From: Candidatus Symbiobacter mobilis CR
Lineage (GTDB): Bacteria; Pseudomonadota; Gammaproteobacteria; Burkholderiales; Burkholderiaceae_C
Length of the DNA stretch: 64,000 bases
Assembly (NCBI RefSeq): GCF_000477435.1
Contig: NC_022576.1
Coordinates: 744,001 to 808,000 of the forward strand
Direction of reading: 5' to 3'
A program made the translations under genes and the position numbers. Every line of letters starts with the position of its first letter. Within the stretch, counting starts at the first letter, position 1. The notes under the pieces are model-generated. The model saw nothing but the letters and a program-made list of their open reading frames with translations, searched no databases and was not told the origin of the DNA. Positions 9,264 through 20,822 of this stretch are shown one piece after another.

Positions 9264-12200
9264 GTGAAGCTTCGACACTATTCCCTGTGGTTCTTGTTGG
9301 TCGTGCTCTTTGCCTTGAGCGCCAACGCCGTGTTCCTGATCCTGATCCAGGATAGCCATCGGGACGTCGTGCGCGCCCACGAACATCGGCAGCATGCGAT
9401 GGCATTGGCAGTGGAGCTACAGCAGGAAACGCAATGGCTCGCGTATCTCGTCCGGGAATACACCAGTACGGGGCAACCCAAGTTCCTGATGTATTACTAC
9501 GACATTTTGGCGATTCGTCAGGGAGAGCAGCCCCAACCCAAACGCTACCGCGAGGACGCATATTGGAATCGGGTCATTGCCGGGGAGATCGCTCACGAAT
9601 TCGAGCCACGCGACCCTCGCCCTTCACTCAGCGAACGGATGCACGCGCTGGGCTTCAGCCAGGAAGAATTTGCCGCGTTTGGGCGGGTGCTGCGTGCCAC
9701 GCAAGATATGAAGGACGTGGAACAAGTGGCTTTTGCTGCAACCCAAGGCTTGTATGACCCTGTGACCCGCAATTTCGTGTCCGACGGCGAGCCCCACCTC
9801 GACTTTGCCAGCAATCTCGTACGCAGCCCACAATATCACCGATACCAGGCCCAATTGGCACAGGCCGTTGCTTCGTTGCGTTCCTTGGTCGACGCACGGA
9901 CCAATCGCGCAGTGGACGTCGCGGCTGCGGAATTGCAACGATGGATCACCTTTGCTTGTTGCAGCATGGCCCTGACGATCCTCATGCTGTTCCTTGCGCT
10001 GCGGGTGATTCGCCGCAGGGTGCTACGTCCTATCGAAGGGTTGTCCCGCGCGGCGGAACTACTGGCCCAAGGGGATTATTCGACCCGAATCCACCCTGTG
10101 TGTCCCGGTCAAAGCCGCCCCCGCAGCGACTTGGCAGTCGATGAACTCGAAGCGCTAGGTACCACGCTCGACGGTATGGCTGCTTCGATTGAGCAAGACA
10201 TTGCACTACGGCAGCGCACGCAGCAGGAACTGGAAGAAGCCAACCGCCAAACGGAAGCGGCCCGGCTCGCTGCCGAAGAAGCCACGCGCGCCAAGTCGAT
10301 GTTTCTGGCCAATATGAGCCACGAGATTCGTACTCCGATGAACGCCATCATCGGCATGACGTATCTGGCCTTACAAACCACCCTGAACCCCCGGCAAAAA
10401 GACTACATCGACAGCGCCCACAGTGCGGCCCAGTCTTTGCTGGGCATCCTCAACGATATTCTGGATTTTTCCAAGATCGAAGTGGGGAGGCTGGAACTGG
10501 AGGAAACCCGGTTCGTACTCGAAGACGTGGCAACGCATGCCTTGTCCCTGCTCCGCCACCGTGCGCAGGAGAAGGACATCGAGCTGATTCTGGCGTTTGA
10601 AGATCCTTCGTTGCTCGGCCCTGCCGGTACGTTGATTGGTGACCCGTTGCGACTGGGGCAAATCTTCATCAACCTGCTTTCCAACGCCTTGAAGTTCACC
10701 GATTTCGGCACTGTCGAGATCTCCCTGGCTGTCGAAAAGCGCGAGGGCGATGCACTGGTGCTGCGTTGCTGCGTATCCGATACCGGCCTCGGCATCACGC
10801 CACAACAACTGGGCCGTCTGTTCCACGAATTCACCCAGGCCGATGGATCGATGACCCGCCAGCACGGTGGAACCGGGCTGGGGCTGACCATTTCCCAACG
10901 GCTGATTGCGCTGATGCAGGGGCAGATTTGGGTCGATAGCGAACCAGGACGAGGTTCCCGTTTTCAGTTCACGGTGCTGCTCAGGCAAGCGGCCTCGGCT
11001 CCTGCCAAAGAAGCCTACCGGCCAGGTGCTGCCCGCCTGCGGGTGCTCCTCGTCGACGCGCACCAGAGATCCCGGGAAACGTTGCAAAGTTTGCTGACTG
11101 CGCTGGGCGTGGGCACCACCGGCAGCATCGTCTGCGCAAATGGCGAAGACGATGCACGAGAAGCCTTGCGCAATGCAGAGCAATCCCGGATACCTTTCGA
11201 TGCGTTGTTTCTCGATCCCGACGGAAACACACAGGGAAATGTGCTTCGCGGCATCGAGCAAGGCTTGCAAAGCCACCCACCCATTGCGCGAATCGTCCTT
11301 GTCTCGCTGGTCGATGCCGAGCTATTGCATGAGCCAGCGCGGGTACTGGGCGCGCACCATATCCTGGGCAAACCGATCTTCCCTGCCGAGTTGCGTGCGC
11401 TGTTGCGCTCTTGGCTAGGGGGCGCGCAACCCTCTTCCCCGTTGCGCAACCCGTACCAAGAGATGCACAGTGGGCTGACGGGAATGCGAATCTTGCTCGT
11501 CGAAGACAACCCTATCAACCAGAAGTTGGCCTTGGAATTGCTCGAACACTGGGGAGCCGTAGTCACCGTGGCCCACGATGGCGCGCAAGCGCTGGCCATC
11601 TTGGCTGACCAGGAACCGCATCGTTTCCACCTCGTGCTCATGGACATGCAGATGCCCGTGCTCGACGGGTACGAGACCACCCGCCGCTTGCGATTGGATC
11701 CCCGTTACGCAGCATTGCCCGTGCTTGCGATGACGGCCCATGCGATGGTGGACGAACGCGAACGCTGTATGGATCTCGGCATGCAGGGGCACATCGGCAA
11801 ACCCTTCGACCCCGAAGAGCTTTTTGCCACACTGGCTGCGTACTGTCCCGTTACCTGGGAGCAGCCCATCGGAAATGCGGACGCTACGCTCCCATCGCTA
11901 CAGCACGCCGCTGCCACAGACGGCGACGATGCGATCCCCACCGCAGCAGGCTTGGACACAGCCTTGGGGCTGCGTCGTACCCATGGCAACGCCAAACTCT
12001 ATGTGCATCTGCTACGCATGTTCGCCTCGGAACACGCCCACAGCATGCAGCGTTTGTCCCAGTGGCTGGATGCCGGACAGTGGGAAGAAGCCTGCATGTT
12101 GGCGCACACCATCAAAGGACTTTCCGGCACCCTGGGGGCGATGGCCGTACATGCCGCCACGGTAGAGCTGGAAGGCGCTTGCAAGCGGATGATCGTCGCA

Positions 12201-12539
12201 GATGCGCGTGAGGCGTTGCGCGAGTTGGGCAAGGCGCTCCCCCCCTTGCTCCACGCCTTGCAGCGATACTCGGAAACACTCCCTTCTCCCGATGGATCGC
12301 AAGGTGCTTCTGCATGCAGGCCAGAAGACCTGCTGCAATTGCGTACTCTGCTGCGCGACGGGGATACCGACGCCATCGAACTGTGGGAGCGGCAACGGCA
12401 GGGCTTTGTCGGCGGTCTTGCGCCTGCCACAGTCCAGCAACTGGACTCTGCCATGGAGCACTTCGATTTCGATCTGGCCATACACCTTCTTGATCGGTGC
12501 TGCCCCAGTGATCCTCCCCTGGCCCCCTTGCAAGATTGA
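9264..12539 (+). CDS. Hybrid sensor histidine kinase with two receiver domains and Hpt
   Basis: 1091 residues. A TM helix at the N-terminus, a mostly helical periplasmic region to about 220, a second TM, a HAMP linker (RRRVLRPIEGLSRAAELL), and a coiled coil follow. The HisKA domain has MSHEIRTPMNAIIG with His353, then a HATPase with N, G1 and G2 boxes (LLSNALKF, DTGLGI, GGTGLGL). A divergent receiver covers about 598-720. A canonical receiver has MDMQMPVLDGYE with Asp794 as phosphoacceptor. A C-terminal Hpt has AHTIKGLSGTLG with His948. This is a BarA/TorS-like internal phosphorelay. The start is GTG, with no strong ribosome site. The signal is unknown; the likely output partner is the HD-GYP regulator 13 bp downstream. 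Confidence 0.92.
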   Translation: MKLRHYSLWFLLVVLFALSANAVFLILIQDSHRDVVRAHEHRQHAMALAVELQQETQWLAYLVREYTSTGQPKFLMYYYDILAIRQGEQPQPKRYREDAYWNRVIAGEIAHEFEPRDPRPSLSERMHALGFSQEEFAAFGRVLRATQDMKDVEQVAFAATQGLYDPVTRNFVSDGEPHLDFASNLVRSPQYHRYQAQLAQAVASLRSLVDARTNRAVDVAAAELQRWITFACCSMALTILMLFLALRVIRRRVLRPIEGLSRAAELLAQGDYSTRIHPVCPGQSRPRSDLAVDELEALGTTLDGMAASIEQDIALRQRTQQELEEANRQTEAARLAAEEATRAKSMFLANMSHEIRTPMNAIIGMTYLALQTTLNPRQKDYIDSAHSAAQSLLGILNDILDFSKIEVGRLELEETRFVLEDVATHALSLLRHRAQEKDIELILAFEDPSLLGPAGTLIGDPLRLGQIFINLLSNALKFTDFGTVEISLAVEKREGDALVLRCCVSDTGLGITPQQLGRLFHEFTQADGSMTRQHGGTGLGLTISQRLIALMQGQIWVDSEPGRGSRFQFTVLLRQAASAPAKEAYRPGAARLRVLLVDAHQRSRETLQSLLTALGVGTTGSIVCANGEDDAREALRNAEQSRIPFDALFLDPDGNTQGNVLRGIEQGLQSHPPIARIVLVSLVDAELLHEPARVLGAHHILGKPIFPAELRALLRSWLGGAQPSSPLRNPYQEMHSGLTGMRILLVEDNPINQKLALELLEHWGAVVTVAHDGAQALAILADQEPHRFHLVLMDMQMPVLDGYETTRRLRLDPRYAALPVLAMTAHAMVDERERCMDLGMQGHIGKPFDPEELFATLAAYCPVTWEQPIGNADATLPSLQHAAATDGDDAIPTAAGLDTALGLRRTHGNAKLYVHLLRMFASEHAHSMQRLSQWLDAGQWEEACMLAHTIKGLSGTLGAMAVHAATVELEGACKRMIVADAREALRELGKALPPLLHALQRYSETLPSPDGSQGASACRPEDLLQLRTLLRDGDTDAIELWERQRQGFVGGLAPATVQQLDSAMEHFDFDLAIHLLDRCCPSDPPLAPLQD

Positions 12540-12552
12540 GACAAGACCGAGT

Positions 12553-13689
<1,137 letters not shown>

Positions 13690-13752
13690 GCACGGTAGGC
13701 GCAGCCCCCGTACACCGTTCCCTACTCCCCGCCCTGTCGTAAGCAAGCAAAG

Positions 13753-14184
13753 ATGCCCACTCTGCGCCATGTCTGCTTGCTGCTGTGGTGCCTGGCCCTG
13801 GGGTTCAGCCCTTCGGCAATGGCAGCAGGCATCGTTGTGATTGGCCACAGCGATGTCCCCAAGATGGACGCGCATACCATCACCAAACTCTATACGGGAC
13901 GGTTCGTTGCAGTGGCAGGCATTCCGATCATCCCGGTAGCCACCCGTCCCGGGACACCGGAACGGATGCAGTTCCTCCAGCAATTCCTGCAGCAGGACGA
14001 AGACAAATACACAGCCTACTGGACGGTGCGCCGCTATATCGGCAAGGGCATTCCCCCTACGACGCTCGGCAGCACTGCAGAAGTGCTGCGCTTTGTCCAA
14101 TCCACCCCAGGAGCGATAGGGTATGTGTTCGAGCACGATGCCCCTGCAGGCATACGCATCGTTGCACGGCAAGCAGGGCTATAG
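13753..14184 (+). CDS. Secreted PstS-like phosphate-binding superfamily protein
   Basis: 143 residues with a Sec signal peptide (RHVCLLLWCLALGFSP, cut after SAMA-A). The mature part shows VVIGHSDVPKMDAHTITKLY, the start of the small PstS-like type 2 periplasmic binding fold, and a GAIGYVFE segment near the end as in PstS. It is much shorter than true PstS (about 320-340 residues), matching the stand-alone half-size proteins often linked to signalling genes. A periplasmic sensing partner for the kinase two genes upstream is possible; that is inference. It follows the HD-GYP gene by 63 bp. Confidence 0.72.
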   Translation: MPTLRHVCLLLWCLALGFSPSAMAAGIVVIGHSDVPKMDAHTITKLYTGRFVAVAGIPIIPVATRPGTPERMQFLQQFLQQDEDKYTAYWTVRRYIGKGIPPTTLGSTAEVLRFVQSTPGAIGYVFEHDAPAGIRIVARQAGL

Positions 14185-14389
14185 CCCCGCCCCATAGACC
14201 GACCAGCAACCCCATGGAGCCTGATGCGCATACAAAAAGCGGGCAAAAAAAAGCGGGCCATATACAACCCGCATACTACAAGCCGCATACAGCCCGCATC
14301 CTGTAACTTTTCCTGTGACTTTTTTCGCGCTGAACAATCACTTTTCCGCAGTGGTTTTGTAATTTTTTCTTCGCAGCGCAATGATTTTC
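14185..14389. other. Intergenic spacer with short CCGCAT repeats
   Basis: No gene is seen. Between 14262 and 14300 a short motif containing CCGCAT occurs three times in close succession, followed by AT-rich sequence up to the tRNA. No convincing terminator stem-loop with a T tract was found. Confidence 0.4.
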
Positions 14390-14474
14390 TGGTGCCCGGG
14401 GCCGGAATCGAACCGGCACGCCTTGCGGCGGGGGATTTTGAGTCCCCTGCGTCTACCTATTTCACCACCCGGGC
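14390..14474 (-). tRNA. tRNA-Leu (anticodon CAA)
   Basis: Read on the minus strand, an 85-nt cloverleaf begins GCCCGGG and ends CCCGGGCACCA, with the CCA encoded. The anticodon stem-loop is GGGGA-CTCAAAA-TCCCC, giving CAA, which reads UUG. A long variable arm, typical of leucine tRNA, precedes the T arm GCCGGTTCGAATCCGGC. All paired regions match in the sequence. Confidence 0.95.
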
Positions 14475-14821
14475 TGAGAACCTATTCCAGTTGGAGCTAT
14501 TTCATTTGGAGCTGCGCCATCGCATTGCACGCGGCGGCGGTGCTCGGCATCCTCATGTACTGTACGTACATTCCAGTTCCTGCGCTCCGGCGCCACGCAC
14601 ACTGCTTCGGCTCGCCTGCCTACTGAAACAAGTTCTTAGCGTTTGATTATTGCATAGCGTTGTATAGCGTGCGCCTGTGAAGCCAGGGACGTCGATACAC
14701 AGGGGGGTACGATCTGCACCCTAGCACGGAGCCTGCGCCCCCGCGCCGGTGTGCGGCTTTTTCGCACATCGTCCAGCCCAGTGCATCATTCGTGGTCCAT
14801 TCAGAGGGGACAAGCACCGTT
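14475..14821. other. Intergenic region between tRNA-Leu and chemoreceptor gene
   Basis: About 350 bp without a supported gene. Upstream of the tRNA it includes two related TTGGAGCT copies (14492-14515), an AT-rich stretch at 14640-14670 and an AGAGGGG about 12 nt before the chemoreceptor ATG. A clear flagellar sigma-28 promoter was not found. Confidence 0.5.
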
Positions 14822-16483
14822 ATGCAATTTAGTTCCAAGATCGTCACGTTTGCTGTCATTCCGGCAGTCCTGTTCGTCGTGGGTATCGTCAACGGCATTG
14901 CTGCATTGATCAGCGCACAAGGCGATTTCGAGCACTATGTTGGCAGCGAGCAAGCCGTTCGCACTGCGCTGACCGACATGTACGCCAATGGCCTCCAAAT
15001 GGGGCAAGCGCTGCGCAATATAGCGCTGGACCCCCAAAACCCCACCGCGTACAAAAACATGGAAACGGCGCAGAAGGCATACGCTGATGCCTTTGACCAA
15101 GCGCAAATCGCCGCCAAAGGCTGCAAGCTCGAAGGTCCGCTGGCCCGCCTGGTTCCTTTGCGGCAACAACATGCCCGCGTGCAGGACAACGTGCTGTCCG
15201 CCCTACGTGGGGGCGCTGACGTGCAGGACATGATCACCCAGGAAGAAACCCCCGCATGGCACCAGTTGCGCGCCGAACTGCTGGAGCAAGGCAAGTACGC
15301 CAAACAGATTTCCGAGGAGACGTACCAGCATTTCCGTGACCGCGCCCGTATCGCCACGATTTGGTCAATCATCTTGGCTGCAATAGCGATCCTCGTCTCG
15401 CTGGTGCTCAACATTGGGCTGCGTAGAACCTTGCGCCTGGAACTGGGCGGCGAATTGACCGCAGCCCGTGAAGCCCTGCAATCCGTGGCCGAGGGGAACC
15501 TGTGTACGCCAATCGACAACCATGGTAGCGCGCAAAGTCTGATGGGTACTGTGGTCAAGATGCGCGAGGCACTCCATCAGTTGGTGATGGACGTACGCAA
15601 TTCCGCAGCAGGCATCGCCAGCGCCAGCGCGGAAATCGCTTCCGGCAACAACGACCTTTCGGCACGCACCGAAGGACAGGCCACCGCGCTCGATGAAATT
15701 TCCGCGAGCATGGGCACCCTGAGCGATACGGTCAACCAAAACGCCACCAGCGCGGTCCAAGCCAGCCACCTTGCCAGCAGCGCCAACGTCGTAGCCGTAC
15801 AAGGTGGACAAGTCGTGGGAGAAGTGGTCGACACGATGCGGGGCATTCACGAGTCTTCCCGCCGCATCAGCGACATCATCCAAGTGATCGACGGCATCGC
15901 GTTCCAAACAAACATCCTCGCGCTGAATGCCGCTGTCGAGGCCGCGCGCGCTGGCGAACAAGGCCGAGGCTTCGCCGTCGTTGCCAGCGAGGTGCGCAGC
16001 CTGGCCGTGCGCAGTGCCGAAGCTGCCAAGCAGATCAAAACCCTCATTCACGACAGCGTCGAAAAGGTCGAATCGGGAACGCAGCTTGTCGACAAGGCGG
16101 GGTCGACCATGCAGGAAGTCGTGCAGTCAATCCAGCGCGTGGCGGAGATCATGGGAGCCATCAGCCAGGCCAGTTCCGAACAAAGCCAGGGGGTGCGGCA
16201 GGTGGGAGAAGCCCTGGGCCAGCTCGACCAAACCACGCAACAAAACGCCGCCCTCGTCGAGGAAATGGCCGCAGCAACGGACAGCCTCAAAAGCCAGTCG
16301 CGGGGACTGGTCGATACCGTTGCGCAGTTTCAACTCACAAACTGCCAAGACAAGATGGGTGCGTCTTCCAGCGCGGCATTGCACCCCCTGACCCCGGCCC
16401 CGACGCGGGGCAACGGCGGATACGCTCCCCGCCAGACCCACCAATGGGCTGGCACGGCGCGACTGCCGACACGCACTTCTTAA
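14822..16483 (+). CDS. Methyl-accepting chemotaxis protein, no C-terminal pentapeptide
   Basis: About 553 residues. A short cytoplasmic N-terminus, a TM helix (IVTFAVIPAVLFVVGIV), a helical four-helix-bundle-like periplasmic domain to about 175, a second TM (IWSIILAAIAILVSLVLN), a HAMP, and the cytoplasmic signalling helices. The hairpin tip carries the family-conserved [20 protein letters not shown], which contacts CheA and CheW. Unlike the two receptors downstream, the protein ends in ARLPTRTS, without the xWETF-type tail that tethers CheR and CheB, so adaptation may rely on neighbours. The ATG at 14822 is preferred over the in-frame start ten codons upstream. Confidence 0.92.
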   Translation: MQFSSKIVTFAVIPAVLFVVGIVNGIAALISAQGDFEHYVGSEQAVRTALTDMYANGLQMGQALRNIALDPQNPTAYKNMETAQKAYADAFDQAQIAAKGCKLEGPLARLVPLRQQHARVQDNVLSALRGGADVQDMITQEETPAWHQLRAELLEQGKYAKQISEETYQHFRDRARIATIWSIILAAIAILVSLVLNIGLRRTLRLELGGELTAAREALQSVAEGNLCTPIDNHGSAQSLMGTVVKMREALHQLVMDVRNSAAGIASASAEIASGNNDLSARTEGQATALDEISASMGTLSDTVNQNATSAVQASHLASSANVVAVQGGQVVGEVVDTMRGIHESSRRISDIIQVIDGIAFQTNILALNAAVEAARAGEQGRGFAVVASEVRSLAVRSAEAAKQIKTLIHDSVEKVESGTQLVDKAGSTMQEVVQSIQRVAEIMGAISQASSEQSQGVRQVGEALGQLDQTTQQNAALVEEMAAATDSLKSQSRGLVDTVAQFQLTNCQDKMGASSSAALHPLTPAPTRGNGGYAPRQTHQWAGTARLPTRTS

Positions 16484-16600
16484 GCGCGCGGGGGCGCACA
16501 TTGCCTCCAGGAAATCGTCCGATACTACGCCGCGCCAGTCGGCATATTGCAGACTGGATGCTTGGCCAAGATTCGTCGTTTTTTTCCGGGAGGTATTTCC

Positions 16601-17053
16601 ATGAAAAGCATCGTTTGCCTGCTCACAGGCATCGCGGCTGCGTGCTGCGCTGTTGCCCAAACCCCCACCAAAGCCACTGCCGACGAAGCCGTGGCTTTGG
16701 TTCGCAAGGGAGTCGCCTTTATCCAAGCCAACGGCAAGGAAAAAGGGTACGCGGAAATCAGCAATAAGTCGGGCCAATTTGTCGATCGGGATCTATACCT
16801 CGTCGTGTATGGGCTAGATGGCGTAGTGCGTGCCCACGGCGCCAACGAGAAGATGGTCGGAAAAAACCTCATCGACCTGCGCGACATCGACGGCAAGGCT
16901 TTTGTTCGCGAGCGTGTACAACTTGCTGCATCCAAGGGTACGTTTTGGCAGGACTACAAATTTACCAACCCGGTATCTCGCAAAATCGAACCCAAGCGGA
17001 TGTATTGCGAAAAGCTTGACGACACTGCTGTCTGCGGTGGCATCTACAAGTAG
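16601..17053 (+). CDS. Secreted single-Cache-type sensor protein
   Basis: 150 residues with a signal peptide (KSIVCLLTGIAAACCAVAQT). The mature part has the Cache_2-like layout: an alpha helix with DEAVALVRKGVAFIQANGKE, then VDRDLYLVVYGLDGVVRAHG, GKNLIDLRDIDGK, and a final beta region ending CGGIYK. Similar stand-alone proteins bind small ligands in the periplasm. A strong GGGAGG lies 8 nt before the ATG. It sits between chemoreceptor genes, so delivery of a ligand to a receptor is plausible but unproven. No membrane anchor is seen. Confidence 0.8.
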   Translation: MKSIVCLLTGIAAACCAVAQTPTKATADEAVALVRKGVAFIQANGKEKGYAEISNKSGQFVDRDLYLVVYGLDGVVRAHGANEKMVGKNLIDLRDIDGKAFVRERVQLAASKGTFWQDYKFTNPVSRKIEPKRMYCEKLDDTAVCGGIYK

Positions 17054-17185
17054 CCATTGGTAGTCCATTCGCAGTTCGGGCCGCCATTTCCCGCACAGTG
17101 GCCTGTTCGCCTCAGGCCCCACCATGTATTCATCGTGCGCTGGAATACGCTGTAGTGCGGTTCCCCCATCAGGCAAGGATTACCC

Positions 17186-18919
17186 ATGAAACTGAGCACC
17201 AAACTGATTTTGGCCCCGTTATGCACGGCTTTGGCTTTGCTTCTGTCCGCCCAGGTGGGCACGTTCCTAGTCAGGCAAGCGGCAGAGCAGACCTACACCC
17301 GCCTTGATCAGAACTTGGCCCAGTTCACCAACCTTGCCAGCATTGAGTCTGGGTTGGCTGCAGCGCACACCAGCGTATACCGGACACTGGGCATCGTTGG
17401 GTCGATGGATGGAGCAGCCATCGACGCCTTCCGCGCCAGTCTGTCCGGAAAGCTTTCCGCACTACAGCGCAACATGGATGAACTGGCGCCTACTGCAAAC
17501 GCCGAGACTCGCGGGACTGTCGAAGCGCTGCGTACCCTGTTCGGAAACTACGCCAAACAGGTCGATTCCGCCATGGATTTGGCGACCATCGACCCCAACA
17601 CCGCCATCGCCGCGATGCAAGGGGCCGATACCACCTTCACTGCCTTGCACCAAGACATTCAAAAATGGGAAGCAGAACTGGAGGCCCGGGCGCATGCCGC
17701 CCGCAAGGAAGGGGATACCGAGTCTTCCCAGGCGCATTGGACATTGACCATGTTGGGGGTGCTCGTTGCCGCTGCCGCCGTATGGGTATCTTGGTGGCTG
17801 CAAACAAAAATCGTCCACGCGCTGCAGCGTGCAACGCAGGTGGCGCGGGACGTAGCCGCCGGGAACCTGACAGTTGATACGAGCACCGACCTGCACGACG
17901 AATTCGGTGACCTGATGCATGCCATGGCAACGATGCAGGCCAGCCTTGTCCGCGTCGTCAGCCAAGTACGCCTGCATGCTGAAAGCGTCGCCGCCGCGAG
18001 CACGGAAATCGCTCAGGGGAACCAGGATCTCTCCAGTCGCACGGAAAACCAGGCCAGTGCGCTACAACAAACGGCAGCAAGCATGGATCAGCTTCGCTCC
18101 ACCGTCCGCCAAAACGCCGACAACGCGCACCAAGCCAACCAGCTCGCGATGAATGCGAGTCTCGTCGCCGTCGATGGGGGGCAAGTCGTATCCGAAGTCG
18201 TCCACACGATGAAGGGTATCAACGATGCCTCGCGCAAGATTGCCGACATCATCCAAGTGATTGATGCCATTGCTTTCCAGACCAACATCCTCGCGCTGAA
18301 TGCCGCCGTCGAGGCCGCGCGCGCTGGCGAACAAGGCCGAGGCTTCGCCGTCGTCGCCAGCGAAGTGCGCAGCCTCGCTGGCCGCAGCGCCGAAGCCGCC
18401 CGTGAGATCAAGACGCTGATCCAAGCCAGCGTGGAACGGGTAGAGCAGGGTTCCACGCTCGTGGACCAGGCAGGATCGACAATGAACGAGGTCGTCACCG
18501 CGATCAAGCGCGTTGCAGACATCGTCGGCGAAATCAGCACGGCCAGCGCCGAACAAAGCCAAGGGGTCAGCCAGGTCGGGGAATCGGTCATGCAAATGGA
18601 TCAGACGACCCAGCAAAACGCCGCCCTCGTCGAAGAAATGGCCGCAGCAGCCGGCAGCCTGCAAAGCCAGGCGCAGGAGTTGGTGCATGTCGTCTCCGCG
18701 TTCCGCCTGGGCACCAGCGATACCTCCGTTACCGAGCTGGCCCGCGTGCAGGTTCGTGCGCATCCAGCCAAGGCTGCCAGCTTCCAAGGGCAGGATCGGC
18801 GTGGCGCTGGGGTGCCCAAAGGTGCTGCTGCGCGTTCCGCTACCTCCCCTCCTCCCACGCCGTCGTCGCCACCGCGTGCAGCTCCGTCTACTGCCCAGGA
18901 CAACTGGGAAACTTTCTGA
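17186..18919 (+). CDS. Methyl-accepting chemotaxis protein with NWETF tail
   Basis: 577 residues. N-terminal TM ([19 protein letters not shown]), a periplasmic helical ligand domain to about 190, a second TM ([18 protein letters not shown]), HAMP and cytoplasmic methylation and signalling helices with the conserved [20 protein letters not shown] tip. A proline- and alanine-rich linker leads to the final NWETF, identical to the CheR/CheB-binding pentapeptide of E. coli Tar and Tsr. ATG 17186 follows an AAGGA. The next receptor gene begins 35 bp downstream, probably in the same transcript. Confidence 0.95.
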   Translation: MKLSTKLILAPLCTALALLLSAQVGTFLVRQAAEQTYTRLDQNLAQFTNLASIESGLAAAHTSVYRTLGIVGSMDGAAIDAFRASLSGKLSALQRNMDELAPTANAETRGTVEALRTLFGNYAKQVDSAMDLATIDPNTAIAAMQGADTTFTALHQDIQKWEAELEARAHAARKEGDTESSQAHWTLTMLGVLVAAAAVWVSWWLQTKIVHALQRATQVARDVAAGNLTVDTSTDLHDEFGDLMHAMATMQASLVRVVSQVRLHAESVAAASTEIAQGNQDLSSRTENQASALQQTAASMDQLRSTVRQNADNAHQANQLAMNASLVAVDGGQVVSEVVHTMKGINDASRKIADIIQVIDAIAFQTNILALNAAVEAARAGEQGRGFAVVASEVRSLAGRSAEAAREIKTLIQASVERVEQGSTLVDQAGSTMNEVVTAIKRVADIVGEISTASAEQSQGVSQVGESVMQMDQTTQQNAALVEEMAAAAGSLQSQAQELVHVVSAFRLGTSDTSVTELARVQVRAHPAKAASFQGQDRRGAGVPKGAAARSATSPPPTPSSPPRAAPSTAQDNWETF

Positions 18920-18954
18920 TTCTGATTTTCCGAAGCAGCCCCCAAGGAGTTTCC

Positions 18955-20778
18955 ATGAGCACCACCAGCACCACTACAAGCAACTTATCGCCCCCCTCCG
19001 TATCTTTTTTGACCCGCTTTGGCATCGCGTCACGCTTATGGTTTGGCGCTGGCATTCCCGTACTGTTCTTCGTTGCGTTTTCCCTCTGGTTCTGGGTAGG
19101 CCTCGCACGCATCGAAGCCGGCGTCACGCAGGCGCTCGGTGTCGATGCGCAGCATGCCATCTTGGCGAAAGAACTACAGCGCCACGTGGTGCAGGTACAG
19201 CAATTCCTTTCAGACGTCTCGGCCACACGCGGACAGGATGGGCTGAACGATGGTTTCGATCTGGCCCGCAAGCATCGGGATGGGTTCCTCGCCGGGCTCA
19301 AAACATTGGAGGACGCATCCCGCGCCAACAGTGCCGACGACATGCACCGGAATTTGTTAGGCAAGCTCACCCAGGCCAAGACAGATTTCGATGCCTACTA
19401 CACCTTAGGCGTAGAGATGGCGCAAGCCTATGTGCGTGGTGGTCCTGCCGAAGGCAACCCATTGATGGAGCGCTTCGACAAAGCCAGCCTGGCTCTGCAA
19501 GACAGCGTGCAGGCGATCGTCGATGCGGAAACGCAGCGGTTGCAACAGCAAGGAGAGATGCTGATTGCGCAAACCGACTGGCTGCACAACATCGCCTGGT
19601 TGCTATGTATCGCCAGCGCTTTCGTCGTTGCGCTGTTGAGCTGGAAGATTGCCCAGTCGATTCTCCAGCCTCTGAACCAAGCCGTCGATGTGGCGCGGCG
19701 TATTGCCGATGGGGATTTGACGTCCACCTTCGAAGCCAGGGGAAGCGACGAACCCAGCATCTTGCTCCATAACATGCATGCGATGCAGGACAGCCTGACC
19801 CGGATCGTTCACCAAGTGCGGCAGAACTCGCACGGTGTTTCCACCGCCAGCCAAGACATTGCCCAAGGCAACAGCGACCTTTCTGCCCGCACCGAAAGCC
19901 AGGCCAGCGCGCTCGAAGAAACCGCAGCGAGCATGGAAGAGCTCAACGCCCAGGTCAAGCAGAACGCAGACCACGCCGCCCAAGCAAACAATCTTGCGCG
20001 CAACGCCAGCACGGTGGCATTGCAAGGCGGGGAAGTCGTTGCCCAGGTCGTCGAGACGATGCGGGGAATCCATGAGGCATCGCGCAAAATTGCCGACATC
20101 ATTGGCGTGATCGACGGTATCGCCTTCCAGACCAATATCCTCGCACTCAACGCCGCCGTGGAAGCAGCCCGGGCCGGTGAACAGGGACGCGGGTTTGCGG
20201 TCGTCGCCAGCGAGGTTCGCAGCCTCGCCGGCCGCAGCGCCGAAGCCGCCAAAGAAATCAAGTCGCTGATCCAGACGAGCGTCGAGCGCGTGGAACAAGG
20301 CGGCACCCTGGTCGATCAAGCGGGGAACACCATGCAGGAAGTGGTGACAGCCATCCAGCGCGTGACGGACATCATGGGGGAAATCAGCTCCGCCAGCAAG
20401 GAACAGAGCCTGGGCGTCACCCAAGTCAGCGACGCAGTTGCGCAAATGGATCAAGCCACCCAGCAAAACGCCGCGCTCGTCGAGGAAATGGCTGCGGCGG
20501 CAACGAGTCTGCATTCCCAGGCACAGAACCTCGTTCAGACCGTGTCCGTGTTCCGCCTTGTGGAAAGCGCCGGCGATAGGCATGCCCCGGCGATGCAATC
20601 GATGGTGTCCCATGCCCCTGTTCGTGCAGCGCGCCCCGCCATGCAAACGCCGCGCACCTCCTCCCCTCGGCGCATTGCCCCCGCCCCGGCTGCCAAAGCC
20701 ACACCACGCAGCGCAGCCCCCAAACCCTTGGCGCCGCCAGCCAAAGCAGCGCCCGCCGATGATTTCGAGACTTTTTGA
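18955..20778 (+). CDS. Methyl-accepting chemotaxis protein with DFETF tail
   Basis: 607 residues. TM1 at about 28-50 ([20 protein letters not shown]), a periplasmic four-helix-type domain to about 210, TM2 ([19 protein letters not shown]), HAMP, methylation helices, and the conserved chemoreceptor tip with [21 protein letters not shown] Pro/Ala-rich linker of roughly 60 residues precedes the C-terminal DFETF, a variant of the CheR-docking pentapeptide. The start ATG follows AAGGAG. Its cytoplasmic part is very close to that of the preceding receptor, suggesting tandem duplication with divergence of the sensor domain. Confidence 0.95.
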   Translation: MSTTSTTTSNLSPPSVSFLTRFGIASRLWFGAGIPVLFFVAFSLWFWVGLARIEAGVTQALGVDAQHAILAKELQRHVVQVQQFLSDVSATRGQDGLNDGFDLARKHRDGFLAGLKTLEDASRANSADDMHRNLLGKLTQAKTDFDAYYTLGVEMAQAYVRGGPAEGNPLMERFDKASLALQDSVQAIVDAETQRLQQQGEMLIAQTDWLHNIAWLLCIASAFVVALLSWKIAQSILQPLNQAVDVARRIADGDLTSTFEARGSDEPSILLHNMHAMQDSLTRIVHQVRQNSHGVSTASQDIAQGNSDLSARTESQASALEETAASMEELNAQVKQNADHAAQANNLARNASTVALQGGEVVAQVVETMRGIHEASRKIADIIGVIDGIAFQTNILALNAAVEAARAGEQGRGFAVVASEVRSLAGRSAEAAKEIKSLIQTSVERVEQGGTLVDQAGNTMQEVVTAIQRVTDIMGEISSASKEQSLGVTQVSDAVAQMDQATQQNAALVEEMAAAATSLHSQAQNLVQTVSVFRLVESAGDRHAPAMQSMVSHAPVRAARPAMQTPRTSSPRRIAPAPAAKATPRSAAPKPLAPPAKAAPADDFETF

Positions 20779-20822
20779 TTGCGTGGGGCGAGGGTCAGAT
20801 TGGGTTGATCAGATTGGGTTGG

